Origin: Pseudomonas campi
GTDB taxonomy: Bacteria > Pseudomonadota > Gammaproteobacteria > Pseudomonadales > Pseudomonadaceae
DNA length: 64,000 nucleotides
Assembly: GCF_013200955.2 (NCBI RefSeq)
Contig: NZ_CP053697.2
Location: 1,488,001 to 1,552,000, forward strand
Reading direction: 5' to 3'
The translations under genes and the position numbers were made by a program. The notes under the pieces are model-generated. The model worked only from the letters and a program-made list of their open reading frames with translations, was not told the origin of the DNA and did no database searches. This document shows, in pieces, positions 56,852 through 64,000 of the stretch (position 1 is the first letter of the stretch; the number at the start of each line of letters is the position of its first letter).

Positions 56852-57982
56852 ATGGTCAGAAATTTCCTGCTCAGCCTGCTCCTGGGCTTGCCACTGCTGA
56901 CGCTGGCAGAGGTGGAGGAGAGCGAACTGGGTACGCTGCAGCTACACGAAATGGTGCGTGGCCTGGAGCACCCCTGGAGCGTGGCTTTTCTGCCGGATGG
57001 TCAGGGCAGTCTGATCACCGAGCGGCCGGGACGCCTGCGCTGGCTGGATGCGCAGGGGCGGCTGTCGGCGCCGCTGGCGGGTGTGCCACCGGTATTCGCG
57101 GTTGGCCAGGGCGGCTTGCTGGATGTCGTCTTGTCGCCAGACTTTTCCCGTGATCGGCTGGTCTACCTCAGCTATGCCGAGGCCGCTGCCGATGGTGACT
57201 TGGCCGGCACGGCTGTGGGTCGCGCGCGCCTGGCGGAAGATGGGCGCAGTCTGGAGCAGTTCCAGGTAATTTTTCGCCAGGCGCCCAAGCTATCCAGTGG
57301 CATTCACTTCGGCTCGCGGCTGGTGTTCGATCGCCAGGGGCTGCTGTTCATCACCCTGGGTGAGAACAATCAGCGCGCCACCGCCCAGGAGCTCGACAAG
57401 TTGCAGGGCAAGCTGGTGCGCATCCAGGCGGATGGCCGGGTGCCGGCCGACAACCCCTTTGTCGAACGGGCGGGGGCGCGGCCGGAAATCTGGTCCTACG
57501 GCCACCGTAACCCTCAAGGTGCGGCGCTCAATCCCTGGACGGGCCAGCTCTGGCTGCATGAGCACGGCCCGCGCGGCGGTGATGAGATCAATATTCCCCA
57601 GGCCGGCAAGAACTACGGATGGCCTGTGGCGACTCACGGCGTCAACTACAGCTTTCTGCCGATACCGGAAGCCGAGGGTGAGCGAGTAGTCGGTACGGAG
57701 CCGCCGCAGCATGTCTGGGAGAAGTCGCCGGCGCTCTCGGGCATGGCGTTCTATTCGGCCGAGCGCTTCCCAGCCTGGCAGCGCAGTCTGTTCATTGGTG
57801 CCCTGGCCGGGCAGGCGCTGATCCGTCTGCAGCTCGATGGCGACCAGGTGGTGCACGAGGAGCGCTTGCTCACGGAGCGCGGCTGGCGCATCCGCGACGT
57901 GCGCCAGGGGCCGGACGGCTATCTCTATGTGCTGACCGATGAGCCGGACGGCAAACTGCTGCGTCTGGAATTGCAGCCCTAG
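56852..57982 (+). CDS. PQQ-dependent aldose sugar dehydrogenase-like protein (YliI family)
   Basis: 376 residues from ATG 56852, GGATGGAG upstream. Signal peptide MVRNFLLSLLLGLPLLTLA. The beta-propeller of the glucose/sorbosone dehydrogenase family shows GLEHPWSVAFLPDG, GRLRWLD, GGLLDVVLSPDF, IHFGSRLVFDRQGLLFITLGE, YGHRNPQGAALNPWTGQLWLHEHGPRGGDEIN and GALAGQALIRL. Likely a soluble periplasmic aldose dehydrogenase using PQQ. Confidence 0.9.
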   Translation: MVRNFLLSLLLGLPLLTLAEVEESELGTLQLHEMVRGLEHPWSVAFLPDGQGSLITERPGRLRWLDAQGRLSAPLAGVPPVFAVGQGGLLDVVLSPDFSRDRLVYLSYAEAAADGDLAGTAVGRARLAEDGRSLEQFQVIFRQAPKLSSGIHFGSRLVFDRQGLLFITLGENNQRATAQELDKLQGKLVRIQADGRVPADNPFVERAGARPEIWSYGHRNPQGAALNPWTGQLWLHEHGPRGGDEINIPQAGKNYGWPVATHGVNYSFLPIPEAEGERVVGTEPPQHVWEKSPALSGMAFYSAERFPAWQRSLFIGALAGQALIRLQLDGDQVVHEERLLTERGWRIRDVRQGPDGYLYVLTDEPDGKLLRLELQP

Positions 57983-58018
57983 TGGCTTGGACTCACTTGA
58001 CGAGCACATCCTGCGGGA

Positions 58019-60220
58019 TTAGTGCGCCAGGTTTTCCACAGTAGCTTCCGGGGCCTGTACGGCGATCAGCTCTGGCGGCAATGGTTCGGTGACCACGCTG
58101 AAGTCGCTGATACGGATGGCGCCGCGACCTTCGCCGAGCAGGTGGAAGGAGAACGCCTTGCGCGTTTTCGGGTTGTCGAAGTCGAAGCTCAGCACGACCG
58201 ACTTGCCGGGTTGCAGGGCGGGCAGCTCGGGGATGGCCAGTTGTACGTCGCGGTCGAATTCCTTGGTTTTCAGGCGCAGGTTGGCGCCGTTGCGGTCGAG
58301 GCGCACGGCCTCGATCTTCAGGGTCACGCGGGTACGCGTGCCTTCGGGCATTTCCAGATACTGCGCGCCGATCAGGTTGTCGGCCCAGTCGTCGCGTGAC
58401 TCCGCCTTGAGGTCGATGCGCTCGCGGTTGGCGAACTGATAGCGCTGGCCGATCTGCCCACCGCTGATCGACTGGTCGAGCAGGGCGGCGCGCTGGCTGA
58501 CCAGGCGCGCCTGCTTGCCGCTGACCCGGCCCAGGTATTCGGCGCTGTCGGCAATGAAGCCGCTGCTGGCATAGCGCCGGCAGACCTGCTGGAAGTTGCA
58601 CTCGGTGAAGACCTTGCCGTCATGCTGGCGCAGCATGCCGTTGGTGTAGGACATGATCTCGCGTGGCGTGCTGTAGCTGCGGAACAGCGAGCGCCCGGCG
58701 ATGTTATCCGGCACCGGCAGGGCGAAGTAGTCGAGCACCGAGGCGGTCAGGTCGACATGGCCATAGACGCCCGGTTTGGTTTTGGGCAGGGCGACCTGGT
58801 CGGGTGCCAGCACCAGGTTGAAGCCCCAGGCCGAGGCCAGGCGCACCTTCTCCAGTCCGTGGGATTCGTCGGAGGTGACGATGACCAGGGTGTTCTTGAG
58901 TACGCCCTGTTTTTCCAGGCCTTCGAGGAAGTCGGCGACGGCGTCGTCCAGGTAGCCGATGGCGGCCTGCTTGGCGGTCGGGTAGCGGCTCAGGTACTCC
59001 TGCGGGGCGGAGTAGGGTTGGTGGGTGCCAACGGTGAGCAGGGTAAGCATCCAGGGCTGCTTCTTCTGGCGCAGCTGGCCGACGTACTTCAGCGCCCCTT
59101 CGAAATAAGCCTTGTCGTCCATGCCCCAGGGGAATTCCAGGTAGGGCTTGTTGCGGAACCATTCGCGGCCATGGGTCTGCTGGAAACCCATCTGCGGCAT
59201 GATCTGGTCCTTGGCCATGAAGCGCAGCCCGGCGCCCTGCAGGAAGTGGGTGCTGAAGCCCTGGGAGCGCATCTGCGCCGGCAGGCACTGTTCGCTGCGC
59301 GCCGGGTTGTTCAGCAGTTCGACGCCCTTGGGCGTGCCCGAGTCGAGTTTGCTGTAGTCGCCGCAGAGCATGGCGTACAGGCCGCGAATGGTCTGGTGGC
59401 TGTGCAGCACATAATCCGGCGTGTTCATGCTGCGCTCGGCCCACTGGCTCAGGCGCGGCATCAGGTCTTCCGTGTAGCTGCTGTTGATCGCCGCACGGTT
59501 GGCCGCGATATAAGCGCCGGGAATACCTTCCAGGGTGATGATCAGCACGTTGCGTGCCTTGCCGGCGCCATCCAGCAGCGGTGTGCCGCTGAGGTCGAGG
59601 CGGGCCAGGCCGGCGATATCCGGCGGACTGTTGGCTTCATTGCCGGCGAGCCAGTCCTCGATACCCAGCTGGGCTTTGTTGATGCTTTCCGCCAGCAGCT
59701 TGTGGGGCAGGTTGAACTGCTTCCACTGGTCTACTTCGCTCGGATTGAGGTATTGGTCGGCCGCATGGCCCAACAACAATAATGCCGGCAGCACGGCGCT
59801 GTAGCGTGGCAGGGCTGGCCAGCGTTTACGCCCGGTCAGCAGGCAGGCCAGTGCAGCCGCGATCAGGGCGATGGCCAGCAGCGGATAGCTGATGCCGCTG
59901 CCCTGGGTCGAGCGGCTGACGAATTGCGGATCGGAAAGGTACTTGAGATCGCCAGGCTCCGGCATGCGACCTACGGCGGTCACCAGTTCGGCACTGCCGA
60001 GCAGCATCAGGCCCCAGACCAGCATCAAGGGCACGGCCAGCAGCGGGCGGCGATAACTGAGCAGCAGGAGCAGGCTGCCGATGCCCACGTCCGAGATATA
60101 GCCGGCCAGATCCGACCAGCCCAGCCAGTAACGACTGGCAATGGGTAGCAGGATGAACAGCAGACCGAGGGCAGTGAGCGACGCGGCAGGGTAGGGCAGC
60201 CAGTGGCCAAAAGGACGCAA
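58019..60220 (-). CDS. LTA synthase/phosphoglycerol transferase-family membrane sulfatase-fold protein
   Basis: 733 residues. Four or five membrane helices in the first ~155 residues, then a periplasmic alkaline-phosphatase-fold domain. Candidate metal ligand Glu231 (LEGIPG), nucleophile Thr277 (HSHQTIRGLYA), and TSDESHG near 470 as the second metal site. The last ~170 residues form an extra beta-rich domain not present in basic LtaS. It probably transfers phosphoglycerol or a similar group to periplasmic glucans or other envelope sugars. It is not an arylsulfatase, since the CxPxR motif is absent. Confidence 0.85.
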   Translation of the reverse strand: MRPFGHWLPYPAASLTALGLLFILLPIASRYWLGWSDLAGYISDVGIGSLLLLLSYRRPLLAVPLMLVWGLMLLGSAELVTAVGRMPEPGDLKYLSDPQFVSRSTQGSGISYPLLAIALIAAALACLLTGRKRWPALPRYSAVLPALLLLGHAADQYLNPSEVDQWKQFNLPHKLLAESINKAQLGIEDWLAGNEANSPPDIAGLARLDLSGTPLLDGAGKARNVLIITLEGIPGAYIAANRAAINSSYTEDLMPRLSQWAERSMNTPDYVLHSHQTIRGLYAMLCGDYSKLDSGTPKGVELLNNPARSEQCLPAQMRSQGFSTHFLQGAGLRFMAKDQIMPQMGFQQTHGREWFRNKPYLEFPWGMDDKAYFEGALKYVGQLRQKKQPWMLTLLTVGTHQPYSAPQEYLSRYPTAKQAAIGYLDDAVADFLEGLEKQGVLKNTLVIVTSDESHGLEKVRLASAWGFNLVLAPDQVALPKTKPGVYGHVDLTASVLDYFALPVPDNIAGRSLFRSYSTPREIMSYTNGMLRQHDGKVFTECNFQQVCRRYASSGFIADSAEYLGRVSGKQARLVSQRAALLDQSISGGQIGQRYQFANRERIDLKAESRDDWADNLIGAQYLEMPEGTRTRVTLKIEAVRLDRNGANLRLKTKEFDRDVQLAIPELPALQPGKSVVLSFDFDNPKTRKAFSFHLLGEGRGAIRISDFSVVTEPLPPELIAVQAPEATVENLAH

Positions 60221-60474
60221 AGGAACTCCTGAGATCAGACAGCGAGAATCCGTACAGCTAGGACAAGTTCGGCGAGCCGAAGTTGCGGCCTGCCATGATT
60301 CTGAAACATGCCTGTGCTAACCGCCAGTGGCGAATGCGCAACGAAGGGGCTTCGGCGAGGAATGGTCATGCGTGGCGATGATCGGTTAGTGCTTCTGTGA
60401 GCCTTTTGCCTCCCGGGGCAGCGCGCGCAGGTGGCAACGGGTAGAATGCCGGCCTTGCAGACAAGGTGGTGAAC

Positions 60475-61311
60475 ATGGCTCTGATCGGGCGCTACAACTC
60501 TCTTCAGGTGGTCAAACAGACCGACTTCGGCCTTTATCTGGACGGCGGTGCCGACGGCGAGATCCTGCTGCCCAACCGCTACGTGCCCAAAGGCGAATCG
60601 AGCGATATCGGCGATTGGCTCAATGTCTTCGTCTATCTGGACAGTGAGGACCGCCTGATCGCCACCACCGAAAAGCCCAAGGCTCAGGTCGGCGGCTTCG
60701 CCAGCCTGAAAGTGGCGGAGATCAACAGCGTCGGCCTGTTCCTCGACTGGGGCCTGCCCAAGGACCTGCTGCTGCCGCACTCGGAGGAGAAGCGCCCGCT
60801 GCAGGTCGGCGACTATTGCGTGGTGCATGTCTACCTCGACAAGCGCAGCAAGCGCATCACCGCCACCGCACGCCTGGATCGCTACCTGGACAACACGCCG
60901 CCGCGCTACAAGGTGGGTGATGCGGTGGATTTACTGGTGGTGGAGAAGACCGACATGGGCTTCAAGGCCATCATCAACAACCAGCACTGGGGCCTGATCC
61001 ACAAGAACGAAGTGTTCAAGTTCCTGCGCAACGGCATGCAGGAGAAGGGCTACATCAAGGAACTGCGTGCCGACGGCAAGATCAGCCTGAGCCTGCAGCC
61101 AGTCGGCCAGGAGGCGACCGGCAGTCTCGGTGAGCAGATTCTCGCCCGCCTGCGCGAGCAGGGCGGCAGCCTGGCGCTGAGTGACAAGAGTCCGCCGGAG
61201 GCCATCACCCAGGCGTTCGGGGTGAGCAAGGGCAACTTCAAGAAAGCCATCGGTGGGCTGTTCAAGCAGGGGCTGATCGTCATTCACGACGACCGCATCG
61301 AGCTGGTCTGA
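60475..61311 (+). CDS. CvfB-like S1 RNA-binding protein
   Basis: 278 residues from ATG 60475 (AAGGTGGT upstream). Starts ALIGRYNSLQVVKQTDFGLYLDGG, followed by tandem S1-like OB domains (VAEINSVGLFLDWGLPKDLLLPHSE; VVEKTDMGFKAIINNQHWGLIHKNEVF) and a C-terminal winged helix (ALSDKSPPEAITQAFGVSKGNFKKAIGGLFKQGLI), the CvfB/YitL architecture. RNA-binding regulator of unknown targets. Confidence 0.93.
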   Translation: MALIGRYNSLQVVKQTDFGLYLDGGADGEILLPNRYVPKGESSDIGDWLNVFVYLDSEDRLIATTEKPKAQVGGFASLKVAEINSVGLFLDWGLPKDLLLPHSEEKRPLQVGDYCVVHVYLDKRSKRITATARLDRYLDNTPPRYKVGDAVDLLVVEKTDMGFKAIINNQHWGLIHKNEVFKFLRNGMQEKGYIKELRADGKISLSLQPVGQEATGSLGEQILARLREQGGSLALSDKSPPEAITQAFGVSKGNFKKAIGGLFKQGLIVIHDDRIELV

Positions 61312-61330
61312 GGTCAGGCATCAGGAGGGT

Positions 61331-61357
61331 GGTGGAAACGCTTCGCGGTTTTCCACC
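61331..61357. terminator. Hairpin between convergent cvfB-like and cmoB genes
   Basis: Stem GGTGGAAA / TTTCCACC extended inside by CGC/GCG around a TTC loop, 20 bp after the cvfB-like stop and 23 bp from the cmoB stop. It could end transcription in both directions, though there is no long T-tract. Confidence 0.55.
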
Positions 61358-61379
61358 CTAGCTGTTCTAAGTGCGGCGA

Positions 61380-62348
61380 TTACGGCTTGCGCGCTACCAG
61401 CACGGCGCGGGTCGGGGCAGGCAGGCCTTCGAGGGTACGGCTGTGGTCGGCCGGGTCGAGGAAGTCCGGCAGTGACTGGAAGCGCATCCAGTCGGTGGCG
61501 CGCTGTTCCTCGGTGCTGGTCACTGACACGTCCACGCACTGCACATCGACGAATCCAGCCCGCCGCAGCCACAGCTCCAGGGCCGGCACGGAGGGTAGGA
61601 ACCAGACGTTGCGCATCATCGCGTAGCGGTCTTCCGGCACCAGCACCTGCTGGACATCGCCTTCCACCACCAGGGTTTCCAGCACCAGTTCGCCGCCCTT
61701 GCGCAGGCAGTCTTTGAGCTCAAGCAGATGGTCGATGGGCGAGCGGCGGTGGTACAGCACGCCCATGGAAAACACCGTGTCGAAGCCTTCGAGTTTGCCC
61801 GGCAGCTCTTCCAGGGCCAGCGGCAGGTGCCAGGCCGGCAGGTCTGGCAGGTAGCGTTTGACGGCGAGGAACTGGTTGAGAAATAGCCAGTTGGGGTCGA
61901 CGCCGACCACGCTACCAGCGCCGGCACCGAGCATGCGCCACAGGTAGTAACCGTTGCCGCAGCCGACATCCAGCACGCGCTTGTTCTTCAAATCCAGATG
62001 CGGGGCGACTCGCGACCATTTCCAGTCCGAACGCCATTCGGTGTCGATGTGCACGCCGAACAGGTCGAACGGCCCCTTGCGCCAGGGAATCAGGCCCTGC
62101 AGGGCGCCGAGCAGCTGGGCGCGGCTGGCTGCATCGCAGGGCCCGTCGAGCAGCAGCTGATCGCGCAGCTCCTGGCGCTCGACCGGCAAGGCCGGCAGGT
62201 TCTGCACGGCGGCGTACCAGCGCTGCAAGTCGCCGTGGCCGACCGCCAGCTTGGCGTCGATCTGCGCTGGCAGGTCGGCCGCCCAGTCCTGCAACGGGCT
62301 GCCGACCAGGGTCTGTTGCAGGGCATCGAGGTCGAGGGCGGCAATCAT
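61380..62348 (-). CDS. cmoB: tRNA U34 carboxymethyltransferase CmoB
   Basis: 322 residues from ATG 62348, overlapping the cmoA stop (ATGA). Features are [28 protein letters not shown]-type motif [28 protein letters not shown] and [19 protein letters not shown], all CmoB hallmarks. It uses carboxy-S-adenosylmethionine from CmoA to turn ho5U34 into cmo5U34. The upstream ho5U enzyme TrhO is also encoded in this window, at 38.2 kb. Confidence 0.96.
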   Translation of the reverse strand: MIAALDLDALQQTLVGSPLQDWAADLPAQIDAKLAVGHGDLQRWYAAVQNLPALPVERQELRDQLLLDGPCDAASRAQLLGALQGLIPWRKGPFDLFGVHIDTEWRSDWKWSRVAPHLDLKNKRVLDVGCGNGYYLWRMLGAGAGSVVGVDPNWLFLNQFLAVKRYLPDLPAWHLPLALEELPGKLEGFDTVFSMGVLYHRRSPIDHLLELKDCLRKGGELVLETLVVEGDVQQVLVPEDRYAMMRNVWFLPSVPALELWLRRAGFVDVQCVDVSVTSTEEQRATDWMRFQSLPDFLDPADHSRTLEGLPAPTRAVLVARKP

Positions 62349-63088
62349 GGCAGGGCCACCAGCGAAGCGAAGTTGAGGCACTGGAACCAGGGCACCACCT
62401 GGCTGAAGCCGGCGGCGAGCAGACGCTCGCGGTGCTGCTCCAGGCTGTCCGGTTTCATCACGTTTTCCAGTGCGCTGCGTTTCTGGGCGATTTCCAGCTC
62501 GCTGTAGCCGTTGGCGCGTTTGAAGGCGATGTGCAGGTCGGTGAGCAGGGCGTGCTGTTGTTCGTCAGCGAAACGCAGTTTTTCCGAGAGGATCAGTGCC
62601 CCACCGGGCAGCAGGGCCTGGCGGATGCGCGTGAGCAGGGGTAGGCGTTGCTCGGGTTCGATGAACTGCAGAGTGAAGTTCAGCGCCACCAGCGACGCTG
62701 GGGCAAAGTCCAGGGCGAGGATGTCGCCTTCCTGCACGTCCACCGGCAACAGTTCCTGGAACATCGAGTCCTGGGCGTGCAGGTATTCGCGGCAGCGCTC
62801 GACCATGGCGTGCGAGTTGTCCACCGCGATCACCCGGCAGCCTTCCGTGCGCACATGTCGGCGCAGGGCTTGGGTCACCGCGCCGAGCGAACTGCCGAGG
62901 TCGTACAGCACCGAGTTGGGCTGGGCGAACTGCGCGGCCAGCACGCCGATGTTCTCGACAATGGTCGGGTAGCCGGGCACCGAACGCTTGATCATGTCCG
63001 GGAACACCCGCACCACGTCCTCGTTGAAGGCGAAGTCCTGCAGCTCGGAGTGCGGTTGGGCGAAGAGGCGGTCGGGCTGGGTGGTCAC
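62345..63088 (-). CDS. cmoA: Carboxy-SAM synthase CmoA
   Basis: 247 residues: [38 protein letters not shown] is the family N-terminus, then [18 protein letters not shown] (SAM site), [18 protein letters not shown] and [17 protein letters not shown]. Makes Cx-SAM from SAM and prephenate for CmoB, encoded immediately downstream. Confidence 0.96.
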   Translation of the reverse strand: MTTQPDRLFAQPHSELQDFAFNEDVVRVFPDMIKRSVPGYPTIVENIGVLAAQFAQPNSVLYDLGSSLGAVTQALRRHVRTEGCRVIAVDNSHAMVERCREYLHAQDSMFQELLPVDVQEGDILALDFAPASLVALNFTLQFIEPEQRLPLLTRIRQALLPGGALILSEKLRFADEQQHALLTDLHIAFKRANGYSELEIAQKRSALENVMKPDSLEQHRERLLAAGFSQVVPWFQCLNFASLVALP

Positions 63089-63156
63089 GGCGATTCCGGT
63101 GGTTCTGGCGAAAAGGCCGGCATTTTAGCCAAGTGCCGGTCCAGGCCCAACCACCA

Positions 63157-63726
63157 TTACTTCAACTGGTCGGAAAAGAACTCACCCGCGCCTTGCAGCG
63201 GGCCCAGCGGGTTGCGCTTGACCTCGTAGCGGCGAATGTTCGGCTCGCCGTTGCTGACCTTGTGTACCAGGGTGTCGTCGACCAGCACGAACACGGCCCG
63301 GAAGGCCCAGCCCTGCAGTTCGCGTTTCTTGCGGAAGTTGAGAACGTCGGCCCAGAAGTTGCCGACGCGCTGGGTATCGGTCTTGTTGAAGTCGAAGGCG
63401 TAGCCGATGCAGCGGTCCTTGGCTTCCAGGCACTGGATCAGGCCATCGGGTAGATAGCTGATGGGCACGTTGGGTTGGACGAACATCAGGCGCAGGTCGA
63501 TGAACGAGAGCATCTTGCCGTTGCCCTGGGCCAGCGGGTCGAAGCCCAGTGAGAACAGCTCCGAGCGGGTGGTTGTGCCCGGTTGCGCCTGGGCGTAGCG
63601 GATCTCCGCATCCAGGTAGTCATTGAAGGGGGAAAGCACCTCCGCTCGCTCGCTGGGCAGCAGACTGCTGCAACCCGACAGCCATACCAATGGGAACAGT
63701 ACGATGACCCATGTAGTGCCGCGCAT
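63157..63726 (-). CDS. Putative lipoprotein of unknown function
   Basis: 189 residues with a signal peptide and lipobox WLSGC at residues 15-19 (MRGTTWVIVLFPLVWLSGCSSL). The mature part (PSERAEVLSPFNDYLDAEIRYAQAQPGTTTRSELFSLGFDP...) is soluble and ends KRNPLGPLQGAGEFFSDQLK. No family recognised. AGGAGAGG precedes the ATG. Stands alone upstream of cmoA. Confidence 0.75.
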   Translation of the reverse strand: MRGTTWVIVLFPLVWLSGCSSLLPSERAEVLSPFNDYLDAEIRYAQAQPGTTTRSELFSLGFDPLAQGNGKMLSFIDLRLMFVQPNVPISYLPDGLIQCLEAKDRCIGYAFDFNKTDTQRVGNFWADVLNFRKKRELQGWAFRAVFVLVDDTLVHKVSNGEPNIRRYEVKRNPLGPLQGAGEFFSDQLK

Positions 63727-63861
63727 TTGCCTCTCCTGATAAGTCCTGCCTTCTCTCTATAGACGATTTGGCGAGTCCCTGCCGTTTCAGTAACCGGACC
63801 AATGGTAGGTATCTGTGACGGCTGGGGGTGTTCTTGCGGTAAGCAGGCTGAGCGTGTGCGT

Positions 63862-64000
63862 CTACGAGCGCGAGCTGGCTGCCCGTGAGGATGAATCGGC
63901 CGGCTGAGAAGCCCCGGATTGCAGGGCGATCACCGATGCGGCAATGCCCAACTGGCCCAGCCAGTAGCTGAGGATGATGGCGTAACGTGCGCCATCGTAC
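63862..64000 (-). CDS. Partial ORF at the right edge (C-terminus of a possible membrane protein)
   Basis: On the minus strand a frame open from the window edge ends at TAG (63864-63862). It reads YDGARYAIILSYWLGQLGIA and continues ASVIALQSGASQPADSS, ending SSRS. Codon usage is Pseudomonas-like and the first half is hydrophobic, so this is probably the end of a membrane protein gene starting outside the window. Only 45 codons are visible, so support is limited. Confidence 0.4.
   Translation of the reverse strand, partial: YDGARYAIILSYWLGQLGIAASVIALQSGASQPADSSSRAASSRS

Overview
The window comes from the chromosome of a Pseudomonas-group gammaproteobacterium. The support is high GC with strong G/C preference at third codon positions, many Pseudomonas-type genes, REP-like palindromes, and gene orders that, from memory, match P. 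aeruginosa PAO1 blocks: braC-G with a DUF2288 gene (PA1070-PA1075), the NAGGN locus (PA3458-PA3463), and fumC-DUF2804-DUF2059-bolA-trhO-ABC exporter (PA0853-PA0860). I see no rRNA, tRNA, CRISPR array, prophage or intact insertion sequence. The DNA is dense chromosomal backbone with a few accessory islands and several palindromic repeats.

Layout. 1-0.75 kb: C-terminal half of an SrmB-like DEAD-box helicase. 0.9-7.5 kb (minus): the Na+/serine-threonine symporter sstT and the branched-chain amino acid ABC operon livKHMGF, with an internal terminator after livK and a 113-bp tandem duplication of the livG start. 7.8-12 kb (plus): DUF2288 gene, a tartronate-semialdehyde reductase-like/hydroxypyruvate isomerase pair, and a lower-GC orphan wbpM-type sugar dehydratase. 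12.1-16.1 kb (minus): a 730-residue divergent FtsZ/tubulin-superfamily protein and an NMT1-GGDEF membrane sensor. 16.3-18.7 kb: CynX-type transporter, an unknown gene, ynfA and a YheU-family gene. 18.8-27.1 kb: N-acetylglutaminylglutamine amide (NAGGN) osmolyte locus with amidotransferase, GNAT/ATP-grasp synthetase, M42 peptidase, a 7TMR-DISM hybrid kinase and a divergent MarR regulator.

27.2-29.5 kb (minus): persulfide/sulfite detoxification operon (CsoR-family repressor, rhodanese, TauE exporter, persulfide dioxygenase) with two matching palindromic operators. 29.7-33.7 kb: mnmC and a two-domain PPK2. 33.9-45.4 kb: quinone oxidoreductase, fumC, DUF2804, DUF2059, bolA, trhO, DsbA-like protein, ABC exporter, EamA exporter, PLP enzyme, GNAT, GAPDH. 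45.5-47 kb: lipoprotein and yceH.

47.1-53.9 kb (plus): a five-gene, mostly overlapping operon (thermostable-hemolysin family protein, acyl-AMP ligase, haem-oxygenase-like di-iron oxidase, short-chain dehydrogenase, periplasmic TPR-like protein) followed by an OmpR/QseBC-type two-component pair. It looks like a small, acyl-derived metabolite pathway and is the best candidate for an undescribed system, together with the FtsZ/tubulin-like gene. 54.1-64 kb: enoyl reductase, solute-binding protein, a pseudouridine synthase homologue with an altered active site, sugar dehydrogenase, LTA-synthase-like transferase, CvfB, cmoB-cmoA, a lipoprotein, and the edge of another gene.

Four palindromic elements (near 23.0, 33.5, 38.1 and 41.6 kb) abut or contain the stop codon of a neighbouring gene, which suggests repeated insertion at, or recruitment to, gene 3' ends.
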